From contig JAEUIT010000086.1 of NCBI GenBank assembly GCA_016795035.1, forward strand, positions 62,001 to 126,000: 64,000 nt of DNA. The letters run 5' to 3'. The translations under genes and the position numbers were made by a program. Shown in pieces: positions 25,098-33,718 of this stretch (the first letter of the stretch is position 1; the number at the start of each line of letters is the position of its first letter). A model generated the notes under the pieces. It worked only from the letters and a program-made list of their open reading frames with translations, was not told the DNA's origin and did no database searches. This DNA comes from Phycisphaerae bacterium (GTDB taxonomy: Bacteria > Planctomycetota > Phycisphaerae > Phycisphaerales > SM1A02).

Positions 25098-26654
25098 ATG
25101 CCTGCCTTCCGTTTCGAGCCGCGCGCCCATGCGCGGCCCCATGCGCGGCCCCATGCGCGGCCCCGTGCGGGCGCGATCGCTCGCACGCATCGTGCCCGCG
25201 CGATCGCACTCCTCGTCGCGACGTTCGCGCTCCTTCTCGCCACGCGGACGTTCGCGTTCTCGCGCGGCGTCGCCGACCGCGGCGACGATCCCTACAAGCA
25301 GACTGCCGAGCTTCGGCCGCAGGCGAATCGCGTCGAGCCGAGATTCGGAAAGGCGGTCGCCATCCTCGGCAAGTCGGCCCTCGTCGCGAGTCCGCCGACG
25401 GGCGACACCACGAGCTCCGGCGGCGCGGTGCACGTCTTCAACGAATCCCGATCCGGCTGGCGGCGCGTCCAGCGGATCGACTCCCCGGATCCGAAGGCGG
25501 AAGATCGCTTCGGCCAATCGCTTGCCGTGCAGGGCACGTGGCTCGTAGTCGGTCGCGACCGCGCGGACGACGCCGGATCGGACACGGGCGCGCTCAGCGT
25601 CTTTCGCAAAGCGGGCCTGCACTATCGCTTCGAGGCGACGCTCTTCGCCGAGAAGCCCGACCCGGGCGACGGGTTCGGCGCGTGCGTCGCCATCGACCGC
25701 GATCGCATCGCCGGCGGAACGCCGCGCGACGACGACCTCGCGCTCGATGCAGGCAGCGTGACGACGTTCGAGCGCCGCAACGACGAGTGGGTTCGCACCG
25801 CCCATCTCCTGGCGCCGGATGGTGCGGCATCGGACTGGTTCGGCTGCGCCGTCGCGCTCGGCGGGGAGCGGCTCGCGGTCGGCGCCTACGGCGACGACGA
25901 CCACGGCGAGAAATCGGGCGCGGTCTACGTGTGGCGCCGCGCGGGGGAGCGCGATCGTGCCTGGGAGTTCGAGGCCAAGTTCGCGCCGGACGACCTCGCG
26001 GCGGGCGATTGGTTCGGCTTCGCATGCGCACTCTCGAGCGGCTTCCTCGCAGTCGGTGCACCGCGCGACGACGGAGCCGGGGAGTCGGCGGGTTGCGTGC
26101 GCATCTATCGCCGGGCGCATGACGAGTGGGTGCTCGACGCGACACTACGGCCTCCGGAAGGCAGCGTGACGACGTGGTTCGGCTATGCGGTGTCGCTCGA
26201 CGAACGGCGGCTGATCGTCGGCGCGCCGGGCGACGACGCGATGGGCGAAGCGAGCGGTGCGGCGTATTGCTACACCCGCGCTTCGGATGGCTGGCGCCTC
26301 GTTGCGGTGCTTCGACCGTCGAGCGCGGAAACCGAGTTCCAGTGCGGTGCTGCCGTCGCGCTCGACGAGCGCCGAGCGATCCTCGGTCGCCTGTGGGCGG
26401 AAGACGGCGAAGTGAAACCCGGACACGCGTGGGTCTTCGAGCATGTCGAGCGACCGTCGACGAGCGGACCATCGACTTCGTCGAATGGCACCGCCGGTCC
26501 GCCGGTGCCGAGCGCGACGCCCTCGCCCCCGGCGGCCGAGCCTCCGACCGGGCGCTCGAGCTCGAACGTGCAGTCACCGCGCGACGGCGCGTCCGTCTAC
26601 GCGGGCTCGCGCGAGGCGCGCGCGTGCGTCGGCGTCAGCGGACCGTCGCCGTAG
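25098..26654 (+). CDS. Secreted FG-GAP repeat protein (no dockerin)
   Basis: 518-residue exported protein. A GGGGGAGG ribosome-binding site precedes ATG 25098, so the longer frame from 24972 is not used. The N-terminal 35 residues contain a repeated HARP tripled by a 12-bp DNA repeat, then a hydrophobic signal segment (AIALLVATFALLLATRTFAFS). Seven FG-GAP blades follow (FGQSLAVQGTWLVVG, FGCAVALGGERLAVGA, FGYAVSLDERRLIVGAPGDD and others). The last 60 residues are Pro/Ser/Thr-rich linker with no dockerin, unlike the paralogue at 7658. Its 3' end overlaps the convergent dihydrouridine synthase gene by 58 nt. Confidence 0.72.
   Translation: MPAFRFEPRAHARPHARPHARPRAGAIARTHRARAIALLVATFALLLATRTFAFSRGVADRGDDPYKQTAELRPQANRVEPRFGKAVAILGKSALVASPPTGDTTSSGGAVHVFNESRSGWRRVQRIDSPDPKAEDRFGQSLAVQGTWLVVGRDRADDAGSDTGALSVFRKAGLHYRFEATLFAEKPDPGDGFGACVAIDRDRIAGGTPRDDDLALDAGSVTTFERRNDEWVRTAHLLAPDGAASDWFGCAVALGGERLAVGAYGDDDHGEKSGAVYVWRRAGERDRAWEFEAKFAPDDLAAGDWFGFACALSSGFLAVGAPRDDGAGESAGCVRIYRRAHDEWVLDATLRPPEGSVTTWFGYAVSLDERRLIVGAPGDDAMGEASGAAYCYTRASDGWRLVAVLRPSSAETEFQCGAAVALDERRAILGRLWAEDGEVKPGHAWVFEHVERPSTSGPSTSSNGTAGPPVPSATPSPPAAEPPTGRSSSNVQSPRDGASVYAGSREARACVGVSGPSP
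25127..25162 (+). repeat. 12-bp tandem repeat in signal-peptide region
   Basis: CCATGCGCGGCC occurs three times perfectly in tandem, followed by a degenerate fourth copy. Because the unit is a multiple of three it adds His-Ala-Arg-Pro repeats in frame before the hydrophobic signal segment. Confidence 0.85.
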
Positions 26655-27880
26655 CAGGCGCGAATCACCGCGTGCCACTCGTCGACGGTGGTGCAACCGA
26701 TGAACGACGACTTCACGCGTTGCGCGTCGTGGTGGTGCCGCGCGAACTTGATGCCGAACTTCCGCATCATGCGACCGGCCTTCTTTTCGCCGTGGAGACG
26801 AACGGAGAGATCGAAGTGATCCAGCAGCACTTGCCGCTGTTCGAGAAGCGACGGCTGGCTCGCCGGCCGACCGGCCATGAGTTCGCGCGCCTGCCGGAAG
26901 ATCCACGGATTGCCGATGCAACCGCGGGCCACCGACACCGCGTGCACGCCGGTGTACTCGAGCATCGCGAAGATGTCCTCGACGGTCCAGACGTCGCCCG
27001 ACCCGAAGACGATGCGATCGGGCTTGCGGCGCATGAGGTCGCGGAGGAAGTCCCACTTCGCCGGGCCGAGATATCGCTGCTCGACGGTGCGGCAATGCAC
27101 CGTCGTCCAGAGGTAGCCGAGGTCGTACGCGGCATCGAAGATGCGCTCGAAGTTCGCCGCCATCGCATCGGTGTCGTCGTACGCACGGCGCAGCTTCACC
27201 GTGCACGGAATCTCCGACGGCACGGCCTCGCGCACGGCCTTGAGGAGCGCGATCGCCTCGTTGGGATACGCGAGGAAGTGTCCGCCCCGATTGCTCTTCT
27301 TGATCTTCTTGACCGGGCACGCCAGGTTGACGTCGATCACGTCGTATCCCATGCGCACGAGAAGCCTGGAGCCTTGGGCCATCTCCTCCGGAAACGTGCC
27401 CATGATCTGTCCGGCGATCGGATGGTCGTCGAGATCGGCTGCAACGTTGTCTTCGAGATCGCCCATGCCGCATTCGGTGGCGAGAAGGTCGGGATCCTCC
27501 TTGCGCCGTCCCTTGCCGCCGTTGATGAGCGTTCGGTCGAGGAGCGCTTCGGTCACGCAGAAGGGCGCGCCATGGCGCCGCGCGACGAGTCGCATCGGTC
27601 CGTCGGAATAGCCCGCGAGCCCGGCTTGGAAGAACGGGACGTCGAACCCGGGGACCGCCGCGGGAATGCGCGGGTCGATGGACGTGGTGCGCGCGACCTC
27701 CTCGATCGGTCGCCCGAGCGTCCAGCGGAAGCGGGCCTCCTCCGCGTCGGCGTCGTCGGGCGCATCGGCGCCGCAGCCGACCGCCGCGTCGCTTTCAACC
27801 TCGCTGGGCGCGGGTCGCAGAAACCGAGGGCGGGCCGGTCGTTCGACCGGACGCGGCGTTGGATCGAGAGGCACGGACAT
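26597..27880 (-). CDS. tRNA dihydrouridine synthase (Dus family)
   Basis: 427-residue FMN- and NADPH-dependent enzyme that reduces uridines in the tRNA D-loop. The FMN barrel start is FDVPFFQAGLAGYSDGPMRLVARRHG, and the catalytic Cys is in DVNLACPVKKIKKSNRGG. Later blocks are TVKLRRAYDDTD, HCRTVEQRYLGPAKW and IVFGSGDVWTVED, with ARGCIGNPWIFRQ binding the FMN phosphate. The N-terminal 75 residues are Pro/Arg/Asp-rich and not part of the usual fold. Whether it is DusA-, B- or C-type cannot be decided. ATG 27880 is preceded by TACGCT 7 nt upstream; it is divergent from the alkylation-repair operon. Confidence 0.87.
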   Translation of the reverse strand: MSVPLDPTPRPVERPARPRFLRPAPSEVESDAAVGCGADAPDDADAEEARFRWTLGRPIEEVARTTSIDPRIPAAVPGFDVPFFQAGLAGYSDGPMRLVARRHGAPFCVTEALLDRTLINGGKGRRKEDPDLLATECGMGDLEDNVAADLDDHPIAGQIMGTFPEEMAQGSRLLVRMGYDVIDVNLACPVKKIKKSNRGGHFLAYPNEAIALLKAVREAVPSEIPCTVKLRRAYDDTDAMAANFERIFDAAYDLGYLWTTVHCRTVEQRYLGPAKWDFLRDLMRRKPDRIVFGSGDVWTVEDIFAMLEYTGVHAVSVARGCIGNPWIFRQARELMAGRPASQPSLLEQRQVLLDHFDLSVRLHGEKKAGRMMRKFGIKFARHHHDAQRVKSSFIGCTTVDEWHAVIRACYGDGPLTPTHARASREPA

Positions 27881-27887
27881 CGGGGCC

Positions 27888-27893
27888 AGCGTA
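27888..27893 (-). promoter_or_regulatory. -10-like TACGCT before the Dus-family gene
   Basis: TACGCT on the minus strand ends 7 nt before ATG 27880; no Shine-Dalgarno sequence. Confidence 0.4.
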
Positions 27894-27991
27894 GCGGGGA
27901 CCCCACGGGCGTCGCGCCACGTCGTCGCGAGCTCCACGACCATGTCCGAAAACGGCGCGACACGCTCGACACGGCTTCTACGCTGCAGCCG

Positions 27992-29749
27992 ATGGCCCTC
28001 GACGATCCGAAACCGCGAACGGCGCACCCCGCGATGCCGACCTCGGCCGACGCGTGCTACGCCGCACTCAGGGCGCGCGACCGCCGCTACGACGGCGCGA
28101 TCTACGTGGGGGTCCGGTCCACCCGTATCTACTGTCGGCCGGTCTGCCCGGCACGCACGCCCCGCCGCTCACAGTGCACGTTCTTTCCGAGCGCCGCTCT
28201 CGCCGAACGCGCGGGCTATCGCCCCTGCCTGCGATGTCGGCCGGAGGTCGCGCCGCGTCTCGCGTCCCCGATCGACGGCGATCCCCTCGCGCATCTCGCG
28301 GCACTTCACCTCGAGCGATGCGCCCATCAACTCGACGATTCCGCCATCGAGTCCGTGGCGGGGCGGCTCGGCTGCACGAGCCGGCACCTGCGGCGAGCCG
28401 TCGTCGCGGCGCTCGGCGTCACTCCGATCGAGATCGTGCAGACGGCGCGACTCCTCACCGCCAAGCGGCTCCTCACCGACACCGCGCTTCCCGTCATCGA
28501 TGTCGCCTTCGCGGCCGGGTTCGGCAGCGTGCGACGGATGAACGATCTCTTCCGTCGTCGCTATCGCATGACGCCGTCCGATCTCCGCGTTGCACCCAAG
28601 GGAACCGGAGACGTTTCCCCCGACGCCGCGCGGGCGCGATGCGGCGCCCGCTTCCATCTCGCCTACCGACCTCCGCTTGCTTGGGACGCGCTTCTCGTCC
28701 ACCTCTCGCATCGGGCGATTCCAGGCGTCGAGACGGTGCTCTTCGACGAGGCCGCTCCGCTCGGCGCGCCGCCGCGAGGGACGCCCCGGTCGTCTTCGTC
28801 TGCAGCCGATGAACGGCGCCCGGTCGCCTATCGCCGCGTGCTCACGGTCGAAGGCGACCTGCGGCGCGGTTCCGCCATCGGATGGATCGACGTGCAGAAC
28901 GATGCGGCGCAGTGTCGACTTCTGGTGACGCTCTCGGACGCGCTCGTTCCGCACGCGCCGACCGTCCTCACACGCGTGCGTGCCCTCTTCGATCTCGACG
29001 CGTCGCCGCTCGCGATCGACGCGCATCTCTCCCGCGACGCGCGCCTCGCCCCCTCCGTCGCGCTCACCCCCGGACTTCGCGTGCCGGGCGCGTACGACGG
29101 CTTCGAGCTTGCGTGGCGCACGATCGTCGGCCAACAGATTTCGGTGAAGTCGGCCTCGACGGTCGCCGGCGCGATCGCGGCCCGTGCCGGCATGGCGGTG
29201 GAGACGCCTTGGCCCGACCTTCGCCTCGCGACGCCGACGCCCGCCGCGCTCGCCGACCTTTCGGAACGCGAGTACCGCGCGGCGGGACTCATTCAACCGC
29301 GAATCGACGCGATCCGATCGCTCGCCGGCGCCGTGGCGCAGGGCACGATCTCCTTCGATCGTGCGATGGATATGCCCGCCCTCGCGCGACAACTTCTCGC
29401 GATTCGCGGCGTCGGCCCCTGGACGGTCTCGTACCTCGAGATGCGGGCCTTGCGACATCCCGACGCATTTCCGTACGACGACCTCGTGCTCCGCCGCGCG
29501 CTCGCGTCCACGCGGCGCCGCGACGCCCTGGCGGAGACGGCGTCGTGGTCGCCATGGCGCTCGTACGCGGCGATGCATCTTTGGCGAAGCGCCAGTGCGC
29601 CGGCATCCGCGCGCTCGCGCGAGCGGGACAGCGCCGCGACGAACTCGCCCTCCGCGCCTCGCACCAACCGACCCGATCTTCGGCGCGACGCCTCCGCAAC
29701 GGGCGTCGGCCGCACGAAGCGTCGCTCGACACCGAAAGGTTCCGCATGA
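27992..29749 (+). CDS. Ada methyl-sensor / AraC HTH / AlkA DNA glycosylase fusion
   Basis: 585-residue protein joining three alkylation-response modules. Residues about 20-90 are the Ada metal-binding methylphosphotriester domain with the four zinc cysteines (IYCRPVC and CLRC). Residues about 95-200 are an AraC-type DNA-binding domain (VIDVAFAAGFGSVRRMNDLFRRRY). Residues about 215-535 are AlkA: an N-terminal domain, then HhH-GPD glycosylase (WRTIVGQQISVKSA, IRGVGPWTVSYL) with the catalytic Asp in FPYDDLVL. The last 50 residues are a disordered basic tail. ATG 28034 is an alternative start. It likely senses methylated DNA, activates repair genes and excises 3-methyladenine. The stop overlaps the ogt start as ATGA. 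Confidence 0.9.
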   Translation: MALDDPKPRTAHPAMPTSADACYAALRARDRRYDGAIYVGVRSTRIYCRPVCPARTPRRSQCTFFPSAALAERAGYRPCLRCRPEVAPRLASPIDGDPLAHLAALHLERCAHQLDDSAIESVAGRLGCTSRHLRRAVVAALGVTPIEIVQTARLLTAKRLLTDTALPVIDVAFAAGFGSVRRMNDLFRRRYRMTPSDLRVAPKGTGDVSPDAARARCGARFHLAYRPPLAWDALLVHLSHRAIPGVETVLFDEAAPLGAPPRGTPRSSSSAADERRPVAYRRVLTVEGDLRRGSAIGWIDVQNDAAQCRLLVTLSDALVPHAPTVLTRVRALFDLDASPLAIDAHLSRDARLAPSVALTPGLRVPGAYDGFELAWRTIVGQQISVKSASTVAGAIAARAGMAVETPWPDLRLATPTPAALADLSEREYRAAGLIQPRIDAIRSLAGAVAQGTISFDRAMDMPALARQLLAIRGVGPWTVSYLEMRALRHPDAFPYDDLVLRRALASTRRRDALAETASWSPWRSYAAMHLWRSASAPASARSRERDSAATNSPSAPRTNRPDLRRDASATGVGRTKRRSTPKGSA

Positions 29750-30612
29750 CACGCACTGCCGTCATTCGTTCGAAGTCCCCTCGTCGCGGGAGAGATCGCA
29801 CCCAGCCTCGCTCCGGACCCTCCGCGCGAGCACCGCGCGATGCGTCGCTCGCGGACCGTCCGAGCGCGTCCGCGTCGCGCGGTCGCGAGGCACCGCCATT
29901 GGCCGACGCCGGCGCTCGTCGAACAGCCGCCGACCCACAGGCGCGCGGAAGGGCCGAACGGATCGCGCGCGTTTCGACGAAGCGACCAGCGCGCGAGGTG
30001 TCGCTTGCGTCGATTCCCGAGTCGTCCTTTCCCTCGGCATCGAGCGTTCGATTCGCGCCGCCACGCACGCACCGCGACGACGGCGCCGCCGCGGACGACG
30101 TGCGGTGGTATGCGGAGTTCCCGATCGGCTGGCTTCGCATGCACGCCGAGGATGGCCTTGTCGTCGCGCTCACCGGGGTCACGGCGGCGGAAGCGGCGTC
30201 ACCACCGCCCGGTGGAGCCGCGCTCGACGAGGCACCGTTCCGGCGCCTCCTCCGTGAGCTGCGCCAGTATTTCGACGGGCGGCTCGAGACCTTCACGACG
30301 CCCATCGTCCTGCGCGGGACTCCGTTCCAGTCGTCGGTGTGGCGTGCCCTTCTCGCACTCCCCTTTGGCGCCGTCGTGACCTATCGCGACGTCGCGACCA
30401 CCGTCGGCCAACCGGCCGCGGTCCGCGCCGTCGGCGCCGCCAACGGTCGGAACCCGATCGGCGTGATCGTCCCCTGCCATCGCGTGATCGGAAGCGACAA
30501 GAGCCTGACCGGCTACTCCGGCGGGATCGACCGCAAGGCGGCGCTCCTTGCCCTTGAGAAGGAGGCGATCGAGAAGACGAGACGACGGCCCCTGACGAAG
30601 GCGCGGAAATAG
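29746..30612 (+). CDS. ogt: Methylated-DNA-protein-cysteine methyltransferase with long disordered N-terminus
   Basis: 288-residue suicide alkyltransferase that moves methyl groups from O6-methylguanine to its own cysteine. The active site PCHRVIG (Cys 244) and the flanking GAANGRNPIGVIVPCHR and SLTGYSGGIDRK blocks are intact, as are FQSSVWRALLALPFGAVVTY and the Arg finger RAVGAANG. The usual protein is about 165 residues; here the first 118 are Arg/Ser/Ala/Pro-rich and disordered. ATG 29746 overlaps the preceding TGA as ATGA with AAAGG upstream, which supports the long form, though an internal start near the domain cannot be excluded. Confidence 0.85.
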   Translation: MTRTAVIRSKSPRRGRDRTQPRSGPSARAPRDASLADRPSASASRGREAPPLADAGARRTAADPQARGRAERIARVSTKRPAREVSLASIPESSFPSASSVRFAPPRTHRDDGAAADDVRWYAEFPIGWLRMHAEDGLVVALTGVTAAEAASPPPGGAALDEAPFRRLLRELRQYFDGRLETFTTPIVLRGTPFQSSVWRALLALPFGAVVTYRDVATTVGQPAAVRAVGAANGRNPIGVIVPCHRVIGSDKSLTGYSGGIDRKAALLALEKEAIEKTRRRPLTKARK

Positions 30613-31086
30613 GCGGCTCGTCGCGACGTCGGCGGAATCGGTTCGTCCTCTCGGTCGGAGGGCCATGACGGTAGTCGCTGACAGAACGTGACGAAAGCCG
30701 GCGAGGGTGGCGGCGGACGGTCTGGCGCGGGTACCTGCGAGGGAACGGGCGGATCGTCTCGGCGGCCCGCCGCGTCGGTCGGCACGACCGCGATCTGGGC
30801 GGCGAAGGGCGTTTTCGGGTACCCTGTGCGGTCCCGAGGGGTTGTTTCCCCGCGCCAAACGTCGCGTCGCCACCGGTCTGGGTGCCTCTTCCGACCAGTC
30901 GCGGCCGGATGGGGCGCGGGTCCTCGGGAGCCGCTTGCTCTTCGCGTTGCCGGGCGTGGCCATACGGTCCGCCGGGTCGTCGCTTCGGGTAACGGCGTCG
31001 GGACCACTCGCAACTCGTTCGCACCGAATCCCCGACTAGACCCATGTCCGCACATGGTCTCGTTCTTGGGGTCCGCCGGAGGACCG
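30613..31086. other. Long intergenic region without recognised gene
   Basis: 474 nt between ogt and the DUF3052-like gene. A frame is open on the plus strand from 30688 but its sequence is low-complexity Gly/Arg/Ser and not protein-like. I saw no tRNA, RNase P, tmRNA or SRP RNA signature. Near its 3' end lies the palindrome CCATGT-N4-ACATGG. Confidence 0.45.
31042..31057 (+). promoter_or_regulatory. Palindrome upstream of the DUF3052-like gene
   Basis: CCATGT CCGC ACATGG is a perfect 6-bp inverted repeat with a 4-nt spacer, ending 29 nt before ATG 31087. It is placed like an operator; no binding protein is identified. Confidence 0.3.
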
Positions 31087-31707
31087 ATGGGACTGGAAGC
31101 CGAATGCACGGCTGTCGTTGACGGCACCGAACGGACGGGCAAGGCCCTCCTCGAGTCGACGGAGATCGTCTTGGCTGGCCGGCCTCGGCTGCGGATCCCC
31201 TTCGACGCCATCGAGTCGGCCTCCGCACGCGGCAGCAAGCTCACGGTCAAGACCTCCGAGGGCAAGAGCGTTGTCATGACCTTCGAGGACGCTGCTGTCG
31301 CAAAGAAGTGGCTCGAGAAGCTCGATGCCGGTCCCAAGTCGCGCATCGACAAGCTCGGCGTCGATCGGAAGCACCAGGTGCTTCTCCTCGGCGACCTTCC
31401 CTTGAACTTCCGCGAGGAACTCGCGCCCGCGCTCGACACCCCTGCCGCCACACGCCCGATCGGCGCTCGCCGCTATGACATGGTCATTCTCTTGATCGAG
31501 CAGCAGCGCGAGCTCGCGCGGCTTCGCTCGGCGGGCGAACGCACCGCGACCGGCGGCGTCCTCTGGGCCGTCTGGCCGAAGGGCATGCCGGACCTGAAGC
31601 ACGAGGACGTCGTCGCGACCGCGGGCGAACTCGGATTCTCGCAGACGAAGTCGATGGGCTTCGACGCGAACCTCAACGCCCTTCGGCTCGTGCGCACCAA
31701 GAAGTAA
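31087..31707 (+). CDS. DUF3052-like protein
   Basis: 206-residue cytoplasmic protein of unknown function. The second half resembles DUF3052: RRYDMVILLIEQQRELARL, then GGVLWAVWPKGMPDLKHEDVVATAGELGF, then SMGFDANLNALRLVRTKK. The first 85 residues are beta-rich (RIPFDAIESASARGSKLTVKTSEGKSVVMTF). ATG 31087 has a GGAGG 5-7 nt upstream and is preferred to ATG 31054, which would start inside the palindrome. It stands alone, followed by a convergent cupin gene. Confidence 0.62.
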   Translation: MGLEAECTAVVDGTERTGKALLESTEIVLAGRPRLRIPFDAIESASARGSKLTVKTSEGKSVVMTFEDAAVAKKWLEKLDAGPKSRIDKLGVDRKHQVLLLGDLPLNFREELAPALDTPAATRPIGARRYDMVILLIEQQRELARLRSAGERTATGGVLWAVWPKGMPDLKHEDVVATAGELGFSQTKSMGFDANLNALRLVRTKK

Positions 31708-31735
31708 GCCGCCGCTCGTCCGGTCGCCGATTCCG

Positions 31736-31930
31736 TCACGACGCGTGCACCTCGTCGTCGTCGGCGCGTTCGGCGTCACAGGGAGCTCCACACCCGCATC
31801 GAGGCCCGAGCGTGCGGCGCTTCGCCGCGACGTTCGCGCGGAAGAGCCGCGCGCGTGTCGCCGCGTGGCAAGGGTGCCGCGTCCGCCGCACGGCCACCGC
31901 ACCGGACGGGCACGCGTCATCTCGCGTCAC
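31736..31930 (-). CDS. Possible small cysteine-containing protein (64 residues)
   Basis: A 64-codon frame whose GTG start overlaps the cupin stop as GTGA, the same coupling used by several certain gene pairs here. It has five cysteines, including RCGCGAPC, which could form a small metal site, and an acidic end. Arg-rich composition also fits noncoding high-GC DNA. No family is recognised, and I consider it more likely absent than present. Confidence 0.22.
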   Translation of the reverse strand: MTRDDACPSGAVAVRRTRHPCHAATRARLFRANVAAKRRTLGPRCGCGAPCDAERADDDEVHAS

Positions 31931-32304
31931 CCGGTCGGTCGTCGCTGCTCGTCGATACTTCGTGTCATCGGCGTCACCACGTCGCCGGTGTGGAGCGTGG
32001 TCTTCCGCTCAAGGAGCATCACGAGGCACTCCTCCGGCGCGACCGGCCGATGTCGCACGCCCTTTGGCACGACGAACATCTCGCCCTTCCGGAGCGTGAC
32101 CACGCGACCCTCGAGCTCGATGTGGAAGACGCCGTCAAGAATGAAGAAGAGCTCGTCCTCGTGTTCGTGACTGTGCCAGACGAACTCGCCGCGCACCTTG
32201 GCCACCTTGACGAACGCATCGTCGACCTCGGCGATCACGCGCGGCGACCACAATTCCGTGAGTCCGGCGGCGATCGCATGGGGATCAAGGGCGAGGCTCG
32301 TCAT
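31927..32304 (-). CDS. Cupin domain protein
   Basis: 125-residue single-domain cupin of unknown substrate. Motif 1 is WHSHEHEDELFFILDGVF with the metal-binding His-His-Glu set, and motif 2 is PKGVRHRPVAPEE with the final His. It resembles small standalone mannose-isomerase-like cupins that bind a small ligand or act as metal enzymes. ATG 32304 starts just before the domain; ATG 32340 is an in-frame alternative. It lies 70 nt after the CHAT/hydrolase operon on the same strand, so co-transcription is possible. Confidence 0.78.
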   Translation of the reverse strand: MTSLALDPHAIAAGLTELWSPRVIAEVDDAFVKVAKVRGEFVWHSHEHEDELFFILDGVFHIELEGRVVTLRKGEMFVVPKGVRHRPVAPEECLVMLLERKTTLHTGDVVTPMTRSIDEQRRPTG

Positions 32305-32374
32305 GTCGTCACCGTACTCGCCGGGCGCCGCGGTCGACATGGCGGCGCCGCGCGCCCGCCGCCGCCACTCGCCG

Positions 32375-33718
32375 TCACGAGAGCCAGTCCCTGATCGCGC
32401 GGTACGTGTCCGGCTTCTCGAAGTATGCGGTGTGGTGGACCTCGTCCTTCGGTCCATAGATCCTGACGCGCTTCTCCGCGAACGGCGTGCCGAGATCGGT
32501 CATCGAGCTCGTGTCGACGACGAGGTCATTCTCGACGCCGACCTTCTTGCCGTCGATGCCGGTCTCGTCGCCGAAGACGACGTCGGCGCCGAGATCGAGC
32601 AGGACGTCCTTGCGGAAGTACCGCCAGAAGCGCCAGACCGACGTCTCCGGCTCGAAGTTCGAGGTGATCGAGAAGTACTCGGCGCGCTGCGGCCGCGCGC
32701 GCAGTTCGCGCAACTCGAAGTTGTTGCCGACGCGCGACTGGCCTTGAAGCCCCGGGACCATCGAGATCGCCGCGTCGGCGATGGGTAGTTTCGCCAGCGT
32801 TCCCGCGATGCCGCCGAGCACGCTCCCGAGCACGCTGACGAACGACATGAAAGGCGCCGCCGGCGTCGTCACGGTCCCGATCGTCTCGAGCGCCGAGGCG
32901 ATGTTCGTCACGAGCCCCATCACGGCGCGCACGCGCGCCGGCGACGCGAGGCTCGTGCCGCTCATCGGCGAACCCACGAGGACCGCGCGGCGCCGCGCCG
33001 CCGACGGAGTGCCGACGCCATCCAGCCACCAGCGGGTCACGAGCCCGCCTCGACTGTGCGCGATGACGTCGATCTCCTCGGTGAGGTGACCGAGCTCGCG
33101 CTCGAGCGCGACCGCGTTCAGGATCGGGCTGACGCCAAGCGTCGGATGGCCGAAGCCGAGCACTTGGTCGTAGTTCGCCTTCGCCCACGCGAAGAACCCG
33201 GCCTTGTCGCCCGCCCAGCCCTTCTCCACGTTGCCGAGCGAGCTAAACGTGCCGTGCACGAGAAGCAACGTCCGCTTGTCGGGCGCGGCGCCCGTGAGCC
33301 TGCGCCACTTGAAACTCGGCGTTGCACCGCCCGTCGCGACGAGCTCATGAACGCCGCGCTCGGGGGACAGCACGCCGTCGGCCTTGTCGAGAAGCGAGAC
33401 GATCTGGTTCGGCGGCCGCGTCTCGAACGGAATCGTGGCGACGATCTCGTCGTCGGCGCTGAGCGCCCCGCCTCCCACCGAGCCGGCGCGCCGCCGCGGC
33501 GATCGCGCCGGCCGCACGAGCGACTCCTCCCAGCGCAGCACGCCATCGCGCCGGACGAGCGTGAGCACGAACTGGCCCTCCTGCCGCCCGTCGCGGCGAA
33601 GGCGCCGTCGGCTGCGTCGAAGCTGCGCCACGGAGACTTCGGCGTCGTCGGTCCCGAGCCGCAACTCCTCGTTGCGGCGGCGAAGCGCGTCGGCGAATGC
33701 GGAGGCATCGAATGTCAT
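32375..33718 (-). CDS. Alpha/beta hydrolase (DUF7379-like lipase fold), partner of the CHAT/transglutaminase-like gene
   Basis: 447-residue hydrolase. Residues 1-140 form an unrecognised N-terminal region (DEIVATIPFETRPP). The hydrolase core shows the oxyanion strand LLLVHGTFSS (His154-Gly155), nucleophile elbow DVIAHSRGGLV (Ser222), an acid near ENDLVVDTSSM (Asp398) and His428/429 in EVHHTAYF. A Gly/Ala-rich hydrophobic stretch (about 285-320) could bind membrane or lipid. The pattern matches lipase-like DUF7379 proteins. Its ATG overlaps the upstream stop as ATGA, so the two products are probably made together. There is no signal peptide, so it would act inside the cell. Toxic-effector role is inference. 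Confidence 0.72.
   Translation of the reverse strand: MTFDASAFADALRRRNEELRLGTDDAEVSVAQLRRSRRRLRRDGRQEGQFVLTLVRRDGVLRWEESLVRPARSPRRRAGSVGGGALSADDEIVATIPFETRPPNQIVSLLDKADGVLSPERGVHELVATGGATPSFKWRRLTGAAPDKRTLLLVHGTFSSLGNVEKGWAGDKAGFFAWAKANYDQVLGFGHPTLGVSPILNAVALERELGHLTEEIDVIAHSRGGLVTRWWLDGVGTPSAARRRAVLVGSPMSGTSLASPARVRAVMGLVTNIASALETIGTVTTPAAPFMSFVSVLGSVLGGIAGTLAKLPIADAAISMVPGLQGQSRVGNNFELRELRARPQRAEYFSITSNFEPETSVWRFWRYFRKDVLLDLGADVVFGDETGIDGKKVGVENDLVVDTSSMTDLGTPFAEKRVRIYGPKDEVHHTAYFEKPDTYRAIRDWLS

Noticed and set aside
30688..31086. Upstream extension of the DUF3052-like gene
   Set aside because: Low-complexity Gly/Arg/Ser translation, whereas ATG 31087 has a good GGAGG site.
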